DNA of 64,000 nt from Aliivibrio_A kagoshimensis (GCF_050337105.1 NZ_JAKJSQ010000013.1:9942-73941); one strand, 5' to 3'. Positions 7,004-16,401 are shown, numbered from the stretch's first letter. Numbers and translations: made by a program. Notes: a model not told the origin generated them from the sequence alone.

Positions 7004-8692
7004 GTGAACATAGACGTGGCTACTCTACTCTCTGAAAACAGCATTTTACTTCTATTTGTTGTCCTTGCTATTGGCCTTACTGTAGGCAAAATCCGAATCG
7101 GTAATATGTTAATGGGCAGTTCCATTGGTGTGTTAGTGACCTCTCTGTTAATGGGCCATCTTGGCTTTACCTTTACCGCGGAAGCACTCAATATCGGCTT
7201 TATGCTGTTTATTTTCTGTGTCGGTATAGAGGCTGGGCCTAACTTCTTCGGAATTTTCTTTCGCGACGGCAAGCACTACCTAGTGTTAGCACTTATCGTA
7301 ATCAGCTCTGCTATTGGCCTTACATTAATCAGTGTTCAATTACTGAACCTCGATTTTGGGGTATCTGCAGGAATGATGGCGGGGGCGTTAACCGCGACAC
7401 CTGTGTTAGTAGGCGCAAAAGATGCCATCAATTCAGGACTAGTCTCCCTCCCCGACGGCATGAGCTACGACACGGTTTTTGAAAATTTGAGTGTGGGTTA
7501 CGCCATCGCGTATCTAGTGGGTTTAACCAGCATGATCTTATTTGCCAAGTTATTACCAAAATTACAGAAGCAGAACCTTGAAGCCTCTGCGCAACAAATT
7601 GCACAAGAGCGTGGAATTGGCAGTGCCTCACAACGAAAAGTTTATCTTCCTATTATTCGTGCCTACCGAGTAGATTCAGAGCTCATCGAATGGATGGAAG
7701 GGAAAAACCTGCGTGAATTGGGTATCTACCGTCAAACAGGTTGTTACATCGAACGGATACGTCGAAATGGCATTCTTGCTAACCCCGATGGTGATGCTAT
7801 TTTACAAACCGGGGATGAAATTGCCTTAGTGGGTTATCCCGATAGTCACGCTCGCCTCGACTCAAGCTTTCGAAACGGTAAAGAGGTGTTTGATCGCAAC
7901 TTACTCGACTTACGTATTGTCGAAGAGGAGATTGTGGTTAAGAGTGACAGCATTGCAGGGAAGCGCCTCTCAGCAATCAATTTATCTGAATATGGTTGTT
8001 TCTTAAACCGCGTAGTCAGAGCACAAATTGAGATGCCGATGGAGCATGATATTGTACTGGCCAAAGGGGATGTTCTGCAGGTTAGTGGCGAAAAAAGTCG
8101 CGTACTTGGTCTTGCTGAGCGTATTGGTTTTATCTCAATTCACAGTCAGATTGCCGATTTGATCGCTTTTTGCAGTTTCTTTGTTCTGGGAATTCTTTTT
8201 GGCCTTATTACCATGTCCTTTGGCCAAATGACTTTTGGGTTAGGTAATGCAGTTGGTTTATTGATTTCCGGTATTACCCTTGGGTATTTACGAGCCAACC
8301 ACCCCACTTTCGGTTATGTACCCCAAGGGGCATTAAACTTCTCTAAAGATCTTGGTTTAATGGTCTTTATGGTGGGCATTGGTTTGAGTGCGGGCAGTAA
8401 TATTTTTGAGTATCTCTCACTCATCGGTCCAAAAGTGATCGCGGCAAGTTTCGCTATCAGTGTGGTGCCGGTATTTATCGCCTATCTATTTGGTGCTTAT
8501 GTGTTAAAAATGAACCGAGCACTGTTGATTGGTGCCATTATCGGTGCACGAACCTGTGCCCCTGCAATGGATGTGGTGAACGAGCATGCCAGAAGTACGA
8601 TTCCCGCGCTGGGTTATGCCGGAACTTACGCGATTGCCAATATCTTAATGACCATTGCAGGTACCGCGTTAGTCATATTTACTCGGTATTAA
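7004..8692 (+). CDS. ybjL: YbjL-type putative transporter (AAE family, TrkA-C domains)
   Basis: A 562-residue inner-membrane protein of the aspartate-alanine exchanger family. Two blocks of about five transmembrane helices (residues 10-180 and 380-560) flank two cytoplasmic TrkA-C (RCK-C) regulatory domains (about 205-370, including ELGIYRQTGCYIERIRRNG and IGKRL-like repeats). The sequence is very close to E. coli YbjL as I remember it over its full length, including the FVVLAIGL N-terminus and GARTCAPAMD near the C-terminus. The start is a GTG with no strong ribosome site; no ATG lies upstream in frame. The exact substrate is unproven. Confidence 0.88.
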   Translation: MNIDVATLLSENSILLLFVVLAIGLTVGKIRIGNMLMGSSIGVLVTSLLMGHLGFTFTAEALNIGFMLFIFCVGIEAGPNFFGIFFRDGKHYLVLALIVISSAIGLTLISVQLLNLDFGVSAGMMAGALTATPVLVGAKDAINSGLVSLPDGMSYDTVFENLSVGYAIAYLVGLTSMILFAKLLPKLQKQNLEASAQQIAQERGIGSASQRKVYLPIIRAYRVDSELIEWMEGKNLRELGIYRQTGCYIERIRRNGILANPDGDAILQTGDEIALVGYPDSHARLDSSFRNGKEVFDRNLLDLRIVEEEIVVKSDSIAGKRLSAINLSEYGCFLNRVVRAQIEMPMEHDIVLAKGDVLQVSGEKSRVLGLAERIGFISIHSQIADLIAFCSFFVLGILFGLITMSFGQMTFGLGNAVGLLISGITLGYLRANHPTFGYVPQGALNFSKDLGLMVFMVGIGLSAGSNIFEYLSLIGPKVIAASFAISVVPVFIAYLFGAYVLKMNRALLIGAIIGARTCAPAMDVVNEHARSTIPALGYAGTYAIANILMTIAGTALVIFTRY

Positions 8693-8710
8693 ACCTAAAC
8701 TGACGGCATT

Positions 8711-8748
8711 AAAAAAGGCGCTACTGCAAATCACGGTAGCGCCTTTTT
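8711..8748. terminator. bidirectional terminator between ybjL and fabV
   Basis: AAAAAAGGCGCTAC pairs with GTAGCGCCTTTTT around a small loop; A-run on one side and T-run on the other serve the two convergent genes. Confidence 0.85.
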
Positions 8749-8764
8749 ATTATTGAATCAGCAA

Positions 8765-9967
8765 TTAGATATCAGCAACATCAAAGTTAACTTCAGGGTT
8801 AACGTCAGCCGCATAATCCACAGCGTCCACACCAAAGCCAAACAGTTTTAAGAACTCTTCTTTATATTCAGCGTAGTCCGTTAGCTCTTTCACATTTTCT
8901 GTAGTGACTTGTGGCCACATCTTCTGACAATGCGCTTGAATATCATCACGCAATTCCCAATCGTCGAGACGTAAGCGGTTTGCTTCATCAACATCTGGTG
9001 TTGCGCCATCTTCACGGTATAAACGCTGAGTGAACATGCGATAAATTTGTTGCATACACCCTTCGTGAACACCCTCTTCACGCATCTTCTTAAAGACCAT
9101 CGCAATATACAGTGGCATAACCGGAATAGCAGAACTTGCTTGAGTCACAACACTCTTAAGTACGGCAACGTTCGCTGTGCCACCCTTAGTCGATAATTTT
9201 TCATTCAGTGCTGTTGCTGCGCGATCGAGATCCATCTTCGCTTTGCCTAACGCACCTTCCCAATAGATTGGCCAAGTAAGCTCAGTGCCGATGTAACTAT
9301 AAGCAACGGTCTTACAACCTTCTGCAAGCACACCCGCCTCTTCAAGAGCAGCCATCCACAGCTCCCAATCTTCACCACCCATTACGGTAACGGTGTCTTT
9401 GATCTCTTGATCTGAAGCTGGCTCTACGCTCGCCTCAATGATCACGTCTTTATTGGTATCAATCGCTGTTGCGGTGTACGTATCGCCGATTGGTTTTAAT
9501 GATGAGCGAATCACTTCACCGGTTTCTGGCATTTTACGTACTGGTGACGCTAATGAGTAAACCACCATATCAATCTGACCAAGGTCAGATTTGATTAAAT
9601 CGATCGCTTTTTGCTTCGCTTCGTTTGAGAAAGCATCGCCATTTAAGCTTTTTGAGTAGAGGCCTTCTTCTTTTGCAAACTTATCGAATGCAGCAGAGTT
9701 ATACCATCCAGCAGTTCCCGGTTTTTTCTCAGTACCTGCTTTTTCAAAGAACACACCGATAGTTGAAGCGCCACCACCAAATGCCGCAGCAATTCGAGAA
9801 GAGAGTCCGTAACCACTTGATGAGCCCACGACTAATACACGCTTAGGTGCATTGGCAATTGGGCCTTGCGCTTTAGTGTAAGCAATTTGCTCTTTTACGT
9901 TTTCTTCACAGCCAATTGGATGTGTCGTTGTACAGATAAATCCACGAGTCTTTGGTTTGATGATCAT
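8765..9967 (-). CDS. fabV: FabV trans-2-enoyl-ACP reductase (NADH)
   Basis: A 400-residue single-chain enoyl-acyl-carrier-protein reductase, the last reductive step of the fatty-acid elongation cycle. The NAD-binding loop GSSSGYG lies at about residues 48-54 and the catalytic Y-x8-K pair is Y235 and K244 (YWEGALGKAK), exactly the positions known for the family. FabV was first found in Vibrio cholerae and is naturally poorly inhibited by triclosan, unlike FabI. AAGGAC lies ten bases ahead of the ATG. Single gene, convergent with ybjL and divergent from nfsA. The protein is full length. Confidence 0.95.
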   Translation of the reverse strand: MIIKPKTRGFICTTTHPIGCEENVKEQIAYTKAQGPIANAPKRVLVVGSSSGYGLSSRIAAAFGGGASTIGVFFEKAGTEKKPGTAGWYNSAAFDKFAKEEGLYSKSLNGDAFSNEAKQKAIDLIKSDLGQIDMVVYSLASPVRKMPETGEVIRSSLKPIGDTYTATAIDTNKDVIIEASVEPASDQEIKDTVTVMGGEDWELWMAALEEAGVLAEGCKTVAYSYIGTELTWPIYWEGALGKAKMDLDRAATALNEKLSTKGGTANVAVLKSVVTQASSAIPVMPLYIAMVFKKMREEGVHEGCMQQIYRMFTQRLYREDGATPDVDEANRLRLDDWELRDDIQAHCQKMWPQVTTENVKELTDYAEYKEEFLKLFGFGVDAVDYAADVNPEVNFDVADI

Positions 9968-10188
9968 AATCAGTTGTCCTTTTAATTTTCACTATAGAAT
10001 AAAAGGTTATCTATGAATACGCACCTGATTTATCCATTTTTTGCCTAAATAATCCAGTGGTTGGATCACTTAGCTAAAATTACCACTCCATTTTCTTATT
10101 CTTTCAGATGCTGTTTTTCTCTATTAGTGTCCTATATTTCCCTGTATTGTACTTTTACCTGCGTCTTTATTTATTACATGGAAGATTT

Positions 10189-10911
10189 ATGAATTCAGTT
10201 ATCGATACCATTTTAGCTCACCGCTCTATTCGCTCGTTTACTCAAGATCCTATCTCTGCTGAACAATTAGAGACCATCCTTAACGCGGGAATTGCTGCTT
10301 CAACCTCCAGTTTACTGCAGGTGAATTCCATTATACGAGTGACGGACCCAATCAAACGTAAAGCATTGGCTGAATTTGCCGGAGGTCAATCTTATGTGGA
10401 GAGTGCCGCTGAGTTTTTGGTATTTTGCATCGATTTTCAACGTCATCATGAGATGAATGATCAAATAAAACCCGAATATACTGAGTTAACGATTATCGGT
10501 GCTGTGGATGCGGGCATCATGGCGCAGAACTGTATTTTAGCGGCAGAATCAATGGGGTTGGGTGGTGTTTACATAGGCGGATTAAGAAACAGTGCTAAAG
10601 AGGTCGATGAGTTACTTGAATTGCCTCAGTACACCGCCGTCTTGTTTGGCATGTGCCTTGGTCACCCGGACCAAAATCCACAAACTAAACCGCGCTTATC
10701 TCCAACGGTGATTGTTCATGAAAATCAGTATCAAGCGTTAGATAAAACGGAAGTCGACCGCTATGACAACGAAATGCAGAAATACTACGCTTCTCGCTCT
10801 AGTAATCAGAAACAGAGTACTTGGTCAGAACAGATTACTGGAAAGCTCTCTGGGGAGTCTCGTCCACACATTAAAGGCTACTTAAACAGTAAGGGGTTGG
10901 CGAAGAAATAA
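10189..10911 (+). CDS. nfsA: NfsA-type NADPH nitroreductase/FMN oxidoreductase
   Basis: The product is a 240-residue FMN-dependent NADPH oxidoreductase that reduces nitroaromatics and quinones. I start it at 10189 because GGAAGA lies just upstream and the family start (HRSIRSFTQDPI motif at residues 11-22) falls right after; 27 further codons upstream are hydrophobic and look untranslated. Visible signatures are HRSIR for FMN phosphate binding, the SSLLQVNSI loop, and GxLGHP-like MCLGHPDQNPQTKPR with the basic C-terminal KPRL region that contacts NADPH in NfsA. In E. coli nfsA also lies near grxA and ybjL. Confidence 0.85.
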   Translation: MNSVIDTILAHRSIRSFTQDPISAEQLETILNAGIAASTSSLLQVNSIIRVTDPIKRKALAEFAGGQSYVESAAEFLVFCIDFQRHHEMNDQIKPEYTELTIIGAVDAGIMAQNCILAAESMGLGGVYIGGLRNSAKEVDELLELPQYTAVLFGMCLGHPDQNPQTKPRLSPTVIVHENQYQALDKTEVDRYDNEMQKYYASRSSNQKQSTWSEQITGKLSGESRPHIKGYLNSKGLAKK

Positions 10912-10957
10912 CGCCTGTAACTAAGGGCTGATAAACAATCCAGCCCTTACCTTACTA

Positions 10958-11392
10958 TTAATGCTCCATCTTTGTCGCCAGAGCAAAACGGTTCCAAGCA
11001 TTGATCATAATCACCTGCATCATCACTTGCGCTAACTGCTCTTCGCCAAGCAGCTCCACTCCCTGTTGGTAGCTATCGTCACACAGACCCTGATTTGAGA
11101 TAAGTGTCATTTCATCGGTTATCGCGAGAATGGCACGCTCTTTCTGATCAAACAGTGGCGACTCTTGCCACGCCGATAAGGCAAACAGTTTCTGTTGTTC
11201 AATACCAATTTCTCCCGCTTGGGTCGTATGCATCTGAATGCAATAAGCGCACTGGTTAATCATTGAAGCGCGTATCTTAATCAACTCTTTCAAAGCAGCA
11301 GATAGCCCTACCTCTGCAAGGTAATTTTCAATCGATAGCATCGCTGTTAACGCAGCAGGTTCTGTCTTAGCAATATCAATACGTGTGGTCAT
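10958..11392 (-). CDS. AhpD-like/carboxymuconolactone decarboxylase family protein
   Basis: A 144-residue all-helical protein with the AhpD catalytic motif C48-AY-C51-IQM-H55, the redox-active C-x-x-C followed by histidine. Such proteins act as alkylhydroperoxidases or thiol-disulfide partners in oxidative defence. The gene is divergent from a LysR-type regulator starting at 11517, with 124 bases between them, which suggests that the regulator controls it. Its true substrate is unknown. Neighbouring nitroreductase-type genes point to a redox-stress cluster. Confidence 0.85.
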   Translation of the reverse strand: MTTRIDIAKTEPAALTAMLSIENYLAEVGLSAALKELIKIRASMINQCAYCIQMHTTQAGEIGIEQQKLFALSAWQESPLFDQKERAILAITDEMTLISNQGLCDDSYQQGVELLGEEQLAQVMMQVIMINAWNRFALATKMEH

Positions 11393-11516
11393 CGTCTTTC
11401 CTTTCCTTCATTAAATAATTCGCTTTATTGCGATGACGGTATTGTGCATAATTTCATTTAATCAATGAATAGCATGTAAAACTGAAATAGTTTTGCATAA
11501 AACGCAAAGGTGTATC

Positions 11517-12413
11517 ATGTTAGATTTAATCAAAGTCTTTGATCAAGTGGTAGAGTCAGGCAGCTTCTCTCAAGCAGGTAAAGTGTTGAATATGGCGCCT
11601 TCTTCCGTGGCCAGAAATATTGATAACCTAGAAGCGTCAATCAAAACCACTTTATTTAAACGAAGTACCCGGCAGATCATTCTCACTGAAGAGGGTCAAT
11701 ACTTCCATCAGCAATCCATTCATCTGCTTCGCGACACGGAAAAGCTACTCAATGAAATGCGATCTGACAATGATAAACCTGAAGGAATGCTCCGAATTTC
11801 TGTATTTGAAAGTTACGGTAACCTCTGCCTTGCGCCGATCATTCCCGAGTTTCTTCAGCGCTATCCAAACATCCAAATTGAGTTAGACCTAAATAACCAT
11901 ATGGTTGATCTCAACAGTGATAATATTGATATCGCCATTCGTATAGGCACGCCTCAAGATAGCGGACTCAAAGCACGCAAATTATTGACTAATTACACCT
12001 CTCTGGTCGCCTCTCCGCACTATTTGTCCCAATCCCCCGCCATTGAGCGCCCAGAAGATCTTCAGCAGCATAACTGCTTATTAATCAGCCATGAAAGGCA
12101 ACGTAATCACTGGTTTCTTAAAAGAGGTCAGATAACAAAAAAAGTATCCGTTAGCGGGAATTTAATCTCAAAGGGCGGCTCTCCGCTGTTAAATGCGGCC
12201 CTATTTGGCAGCGGTGTACTGCTGCTGTCTGATTGGATGGTTACCCCCTACCTAGAAAGCAAACAGTTGGTACATCTGCTACCTGAGTGGACCGCAACTC
12301 ACAGTGAGAGCGGCAGTGGTGATATCTATGCCATCTATAAAAGTTCACACTACCCCAAGCCACATATCCGTGCCTTTTTAGACTTTTTAGTGAGCCAGCA
12401 GCGTCTATTTTAA
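11517..12413 (+). CDS. LysR-family transcriptional regulator
   Basis: A 298-residue LysR regulator: N-terminal winged helix-turn-helix (residues 1-60, SGSFSQAGKVLNMAPSSVAR) and a C-terminal periplasmic-binding-type effector domain (about 88-295). I start it at the ATG at 11517 because AAAGG lies seven bases ahead and the first helix begins at once; an in-frame codon eight positions upstream lacks support. It is divergent from the AhpD-like gene and followed by the nitroreductase/MarR unit. It belongs to the CrgA/DsdC-like aldehyde- or quinone-responsive branch by general appearance only. Confidence 0.88.
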   Translation: MLDLIKVFDQVVESGSFSQAGKVLNMAPSSVARNIDNLEASIKTTLFKRSTRQIILTEEGQYFHQQSIHLLRDTEKLLNEMRSDNDKPEGMLRISVFESYGNLCLAPIIPEFLQRYPNIQIELDLNNHMVDLNSDNIDIAIRIGTPQDSGLKARKLLTNYTSLVASPHYLSQSPAIERPEDLQQHNCLLISHERQRNHWFLKRGQITKKVSVSGNLISKGGSPLLNAALFGSGVLLLSDWMVTPYLESKQLVHLLPEWTATHSESGSGDIYAIYKSSHYPKPHIRAFLDFLVSQQRLF

Positions 12414-12422
12414 TATCCCACC

Positions 12423-12454
12423 TTGACTATAGTACGATATCGTACCATTATAAT
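12423..12454 (+). promoter_or_regulatory. promoter of the nitroreductase-marR operon
   Basis: TTGACT at 12423-12428 and a perfect TATAAT at 12449-12454, separated by 20 bases (long for sigma-70, so activity may depend on DNA bending or the spacing may be read differently). The first palindromic operator lies between the two elements. Confidence 0.55.
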
Positions 12455-12466
12455 GCGATATCGTAC
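12432..12466. promoter_or_regulatory. twin palindromic operators for the MarR regulator
   Basis: A perfect 14-bp palindrome GTACGATATCGTAC at 12432-12445 is followed by a second copy sharing CGATATCGTAC at 12456-12466. The repeats are exactly 21 bases apart, two helical turns, so two dimers would bind the same face. They cover the region between -35 and -10 and the expected transcription start. The downstream operon encodes a MarR repressor, its most likely ligand. Confidence 0.7.
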
Positions 12467-12484
12467 TATATGAGAGTAAGAAAG

Positions 12485-13588
12485 ATGAAATCGAGCAGAA
12501 GAAATTTTCTAAAAATATTGGGTGGCGGAACTATCTTGGCAGCAACAGGCGCAGGAGCATTCCTTGCCACTCGTACACCGAATAAAGCATTAGCACCATG
12601 GGAGATGGCAGGAAAGTATCAAGATGTTAGAAAGTGGGCACTCTCTTATGCCTTATTAGCGCCCAACCCTCATAACCGTCAACCTTGGCAGGTCGACTTA
12701 TCAACACCCGATCAAGTAACTATCTATCGCGATAAAACCAAAGATCTGCGTCACACCGATCCCATGGCACGTCAGTTAACTATTGGTATGGGCTGTTTCT
12801 TGGAGCTACTCTCTCTTGCTGCAAGCAATGTTGACCATAACGTAACCTATAACTTGTTTCCAAATGGCGAAGAGGGACCAATTGCTATCGCTAAGTTCAC
12901 CAAAGGGGCGCAGGCTGATCCGCTGTTTTCACAAGTGATGAAACGTCGCTCATGCAAAGAGGCTTTTGAAGATAAGCCTGTATCTGCTCAATTGGCTACA
13001 CAACTCTCCTCTTATGGAAATGTCATTATTAATGCGAAAAAAGTAGCGGAAGTGAAAAAGCTGACGTGGGATGCTTGGTTAGTCGAAGCTGAAACGCCTA
13101 GAACGTGGCAAGAGAGTGTCGACTTAATGCGAATAGGTAAAGAGTCTGTTAATACCAACCCTGATGGTATCGATATCAGTGGCGCAAAAATGGAAGTACT
13201 TAAACTGATGGGGATTATGAACAAAGAGTCTCTGCTTGACCGCTCGTCCAGCGGCTACCTTGAAGGTGTGAAAATTTATAAGAATATGCTGAATTCAACT
13301 CCGGCTTATTGTACGATTACCACCGCCTCTAACTCACGAATTGACCAAATTGATGCGGGAAGACGTTGGATTCGTTTAAACCTTGCAACCACATCACTTG
13401 GTTTGGCACTGCACCCAGTTAGCCAATCGCTGCAAGAGTTTCCTGAGATGGCAGAGCACTACCAACATGCACAGCAACTGCTTGCTAAACCTGGACATAC
13501 CGTTCAAATGTTAGGCCGACTTGGTTTTGGACCAATGACAGCGCAAACACCTCGCTGGCCGTTAGAGGAAAAAATAGTTCATGGATAA
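12485..13588 (+). CDS. Tat-targeted nitroreductase-family protein
   Basis: A 367-residue protein with a twin-arginine signal (S-R-R-N-F-L-K at residues 4-10, then a hydrophobic glycine/alanine-rich helix), so it should be exported folded, with cofactor, to the periplasm or remain anchored. The rest resembles Acg-like/FMN nitroreductases: ALLAPNPHNRQPWQV about residues 50-64 and RRWIRLNLATTSLGLALHPVSQ near the C-terminus. The start at 12485 is preferred because an ATG at 12470 falls almost on the predicted transcription start. Its end overlaps the MarR gene by eight bases. Substrate unknown; redox-stress function inferred. Confidence 0.75.
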   Translation: MKSSRRNFLKILGGGTILAATGAGAFLATRTPNKALAPWEMAGKYQDVRKWALSYALLAPNPHNRQPWQVDLSTPDQVTIYRDKTKDLRHTDPMARQLTIGMGCFLELLSLAASNVDHNVTYNLFPNGEEGPIAIAKFTKGAQADPLFSQVMKRRSCKEAFEDKPVSAQLATQLSSYGNVIINAKKVAEVKKLTWDAWLVEAETPRTWQESVDLMRIGKESVNTNPDGIDISGAKMEVLKLMGIMNKESLLDRSSSGYLEGVKIYKNMLNSTPAYCTITTASNSRIDQIDAGRRWIRLNLATTSLGLALHPVSQSLQEFPEMAEHYQHAQQLLAKPGHTVQMLGRLGFGPMTAQTPRWPLEEKIVHG

Positions 13589-14030
13589 ACAAGATTTAGG
13601 TCTCTATTTTGAGCTGTTCAATGAGATTGGTATTATTGAACAACTGAGCCGTACCTCATTAGAGACGCTACTTCCAAATGGTTTTTTACAGTCGCATTTT
13701 TCTGTACTAAACCATTTAATCAGAGTCAGGGATGGTGGTACGCCATTACAAATTGCTAATGCATTCCAAGTACCCAAAACCACCATGACTCACACTTTGG
13801 CGATTTTAGAAAAACACAACTTAATTGTAATGCGTGCCAATCCAAAAGATGGCCGAAGCAAGTGTGTTTGGATAACCGATGAGGGAAGAGCATTTAGAGA
13901 TGAGTCTATCGCTAAACTGAGCCATAGCTTACTCCTTCTGTCAAAGCATATAGACGCTGAAAAAGTTGCGGCACTCTTACCGATTCTTAAAGAGTTGAGA
14001 ATCTACCTTGATGAGCATCGAGGTAGCTAG
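13581..14030 (+). CDS. MarR-family transcriptional regulator
   Basis: A 149-residue winged-helix regulator: the DNA-binding part spans about residues 50-110 (LQIANAFQVPKTTMTHTLAILEKHNLI, then a wing with N-P-K-D-G-R-S-K). MarR proteins repress local genes and release DNA on binding phenolic or oxidised ligands. Its start codon overlaps the end of the nitroreductase gene (translational coupling), and twin palindromes at the operon promoter are probable binding sites, so autorepression is likely. No cysteine pattern like OhrR is visible. Confidence 0.85.
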   Translation: MDKQDLGLYFELFNEIGIIEQLSRTSLETLLPNGFLQSHFSVLNHLIRVRDGGTPLQIANAFQVPKTTMTHTLAILEKHNLIVMRANPKDGRSKCVWITDEGRAFRDESIAKLSHSLLLLSKHIDAEKVAALLPILKELRIYLDEHRGS

Positions 14031-14056
14031 AGACCAATATGGTAGCTTTTCAGATA

Positions 14057-14091
14057 AAAAAATACGCAGCCATTACTGCGTATTTTTTTGT
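14057..14091. terminator. bidirectional terminator between marR-type gene and fadE
   Basis: AAAAAATACGCAG pairs with CTGCGTATTTTTT around a six-base loop; A- and T-runs on both sides serve the convergent genes. Confidence 0.85.
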
Positions 14092-14109
14092 TTGCTCTTA
14101 GGTTACTTA

Positions 14110-16347
14110 TCAATCGAAATAATCCGGCGAAAAGTCATCCACTTGAATCGCTATTTGACGTAGTGCTTCTGCTTTTTCTATTTGCATCACTTCATCGTCC
14201 GTCAATACATTTGCCTCTTTGGCCAGTATTAACCTGTCACTCAACAACCCTTTACGTGGAATAATTCCATTAGCAGCGGCTTTAACCATCTTCTTTTCTA
14301 AAGATCGAATCTCATAGAGTGCGATAAATGCACGTTCCATAATGGCCACAGGATCACTCTCTTTCTCGCCGATGTAACATTGACTGGTTAATCGCTCACG
14401 ATGCACGCCCGGTGTCATTAGGAGTGTCGCGATTTGGGTACATAATTCATCACCTGGCTCTTTATAGTGAATCCCCAACGGGAAAGTCAGTGTTCGTAAC
14501 AGACGACCAACCCCTTTGGTTGGGAAGTTATTAAATGCGCCATCGAACGCAATTCCAGCTTGGTGTAAACAGTGTTGCAGTGCATAGTGAACGAACGGCA
14601 AGTCCGCTTGATGTCTGCCGTCATCCTCAAAACGTTTTAAAACGGCCGAGGCTAGATAGAGCTGGCTTAGCACATCCCCCAAGCGCGCCGATAACATTTC
14701 ACGTCGCTTAAGATCCCCACCCAAACTCAGCATCGAGAAATCTGCAGTTACGGCTAGGGCACGACTTATTCTCGATAGCTGACGGTAGTAATCACTGGTT
14801 TCGCCACTCATTGGTGAGCGGTTGAAGCGTGATCGGGTAAAAGCATTCGTAATAGAAGAGAGCACATTTTTAACCGCAAACGAAATGTGCTTACTCAATA
14901 ACTGATCAAATTGCGCTTCACCTTCTGCTTGGTCTGGGTTGGCTGCCGCCTCCATTTCACCAAACACGTAAGGGTGACAACGAGTGGCACCTTGACCAAA
15001 GATCATCAAGTTACGGGTGAGTATATTGGCACCTTCTACGGTTATCGCGACTGGAACACCATAATAGAGGTGGCCTAAATAGTTCTTTGGCCCCATCTGA
15101 ATCGCCTTGCCTGCATGTATATCCATTGAGTCATTAAGAATGGTTCTGCCCATTTCAGTCATATGATATTTTGCAATGGCGGTGACAATTCCTGGCTTTT
15201 CTTTCATGTCTAACGACGTTGTCGTCAGGGTACGTGCTGCTTCCAACATGTAGGTAAAGCCCCCTATTCGACCCAGTGCTTTGCCCACACCTTCAAAGCG
15301 GCCGATTGACATACCAAACTGTTTTCTAACGTACGAGTAAGCCCCTGTGGTGCGCCCCGTTAAATGACCAATTGCGGTGCCTAATGCTGGCAATGAAATG
15401 CCACGACCTGCGGATAAACACTCCACCAACATACGCCAACCTCGGCCAGCGTACTCTTTACCACCGATGATCCAATCGAGCGGAATAAACACATCGTTAC
15501 CGCGTGTTGGGCCGTTCATAAAGGCAAGGTTAAGGGGATTATGTCGGTCACCAACCTCAACACCTGGGTGATCGGTTGGAATCAATGCACAGGTAATACC
15601 CAGCTCTTTCTGATCCCCTAACAACCCTTCTGGATCATTCAATTTAAAGGCTAAACCAAGTACTGTGGAGACAGGAGCAAGGGTGATGTAGCGTTTATTC
15701 CACGATACATTAATCCCTAACACTTCTTCCCCTTCATACTCACCGTAACAGACGGTTCCGATATCAGGAATTCCTCCCGCATCAGATCCCGCTTCTGGAC
15801 CGGTTAATGCAAAACAGGGAACATCCGTACCATCCGCTAATCTTGGTAACCAATACTCTTTCTGCTCTTTGGTACCGTAATGACTTAACAGCTCACCAGG
15901 GCCTAACGAATTGGGAACCATCACACTCACTGCTGCACTGATACTGCGCGTCGCAATCTTTGTTACTATGGTTGAGTTCGCTAATGCAGAGAACTCTCTA
16001 CCACCATACTCTTTCGCAATGATTAGCGAAAAAAAGCGCTCATTTCGCAAGTAGCTCCACACTTCTGGAGTCAGATCTTTATCGTTTTGCACTATCTGAT
16101 GATCATCTAACATCACCAACAGTGTCTCTAATTCATTATCAATAAAGTGCTGCTCTTCATCGCTCAATTTTGGCTTTGGGTACTGATGCAACACACTCCA
16201 GTCTGGATTCCCTGAGAACAGTTGCCCGTCCCACCAAACACTGCCCGCTTCCATCGCCTCTCGCTCGGTAGCAGATAGAGGAGGGAGTAGTTCCTTAAAC
16301 ATTTTAAATGTTGGATCACTGACAAAACGTTTTCGTAGAGTGGACAT
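14110..16347 (-). CDS. fadE: acyl-CoA dehydrogenase FadE
   Basis: A 745-residue FAD-dependent acyl-CoA dehydrogenase, first step of fatty-acid beta-oxidation. The central acyl-CoA dehydrogenase domain (about residues 90-450) shows CFALTGPEAGSDAGGI and TVEGANILTRNLMIFGQG; the long C-terminal DUF1974-type extension (about 460-745) is specific to FadE. E. coli FadE is longer (814) because of N-terminal membrane segments that this protein lacks, which is usual for vibrios. AGGAAAGGA precedes the ATG. It lies 54 bases after psrA on the same strand, so the repressor and this gene are probably co-transcribed. Confidence 0.93.
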   Translation of the reverse strand: MSTLRKRFVSDPTFKMFKELLPPLSATEREAMEAGSVWWDGQLFSGNPDWSVLHQYPKPKLSDEEQHFIDNELETLLVMLDDHQIVQNDKDLTPEVWSYLRNERFFSLIIAKEYGGREFSALANSTIVTKIATRSISAAVSVMVPNSLGPGELLSHYGTKEQKEYWLPRLADGTDVPCFALTGPEAGSDAGGIPDIGTVCYGEYEGEEVLGINVSWNKRYITLAPVSTVLGLAFKLNDPEGLLGDQKELGITCALIPTDHPGVEVGDRHNPLNLAFMNGPTRGNDVFIPLDWIIGGKEYAGRGWRMLVECLSAGRGISLPALGTAIGHLTGRTTGAYSYVRKQFGMSIGRFEGVGKALGRIGGFTYMLEAARTLTTTSLDMKEKPGIVTAIAKYHMTEMGRTILNDSMDIHAGKAIQMGPKNYLGHLYYGVPVAITVEGANILTRNLMIFGQGATRCHPYVFGEMEAAANPDQAEGEAQFDQLLSKHISFAVKNVLSSITNAFTRSRFNRSPMSGETSDYYRQLSRISRALAVTADFSMLSLGGDLKRREMLSARLGDVLSQLYLASAVLKRFEDDGRHQADLPFVHYALQHCLHQAGIAFDGAFNNFPTKGVGRLLRTLTFPLGIHYKEPGDELCTQIATLLMTPGVHRERLTSQCYIGEKESDPVAIMERAFIALYEIRSLEKKMVKAAANGIIPRKGLLSDRLILAKEANVLTDDEVMQIEKAEALRQIAIQVDDFSPDYFD

Positions 16348-16401
16348 GTTCCTTTCCTTTTAATTCAATAATTCATTTGTCGTTATTAGGTTAATGCTGC
16401 A

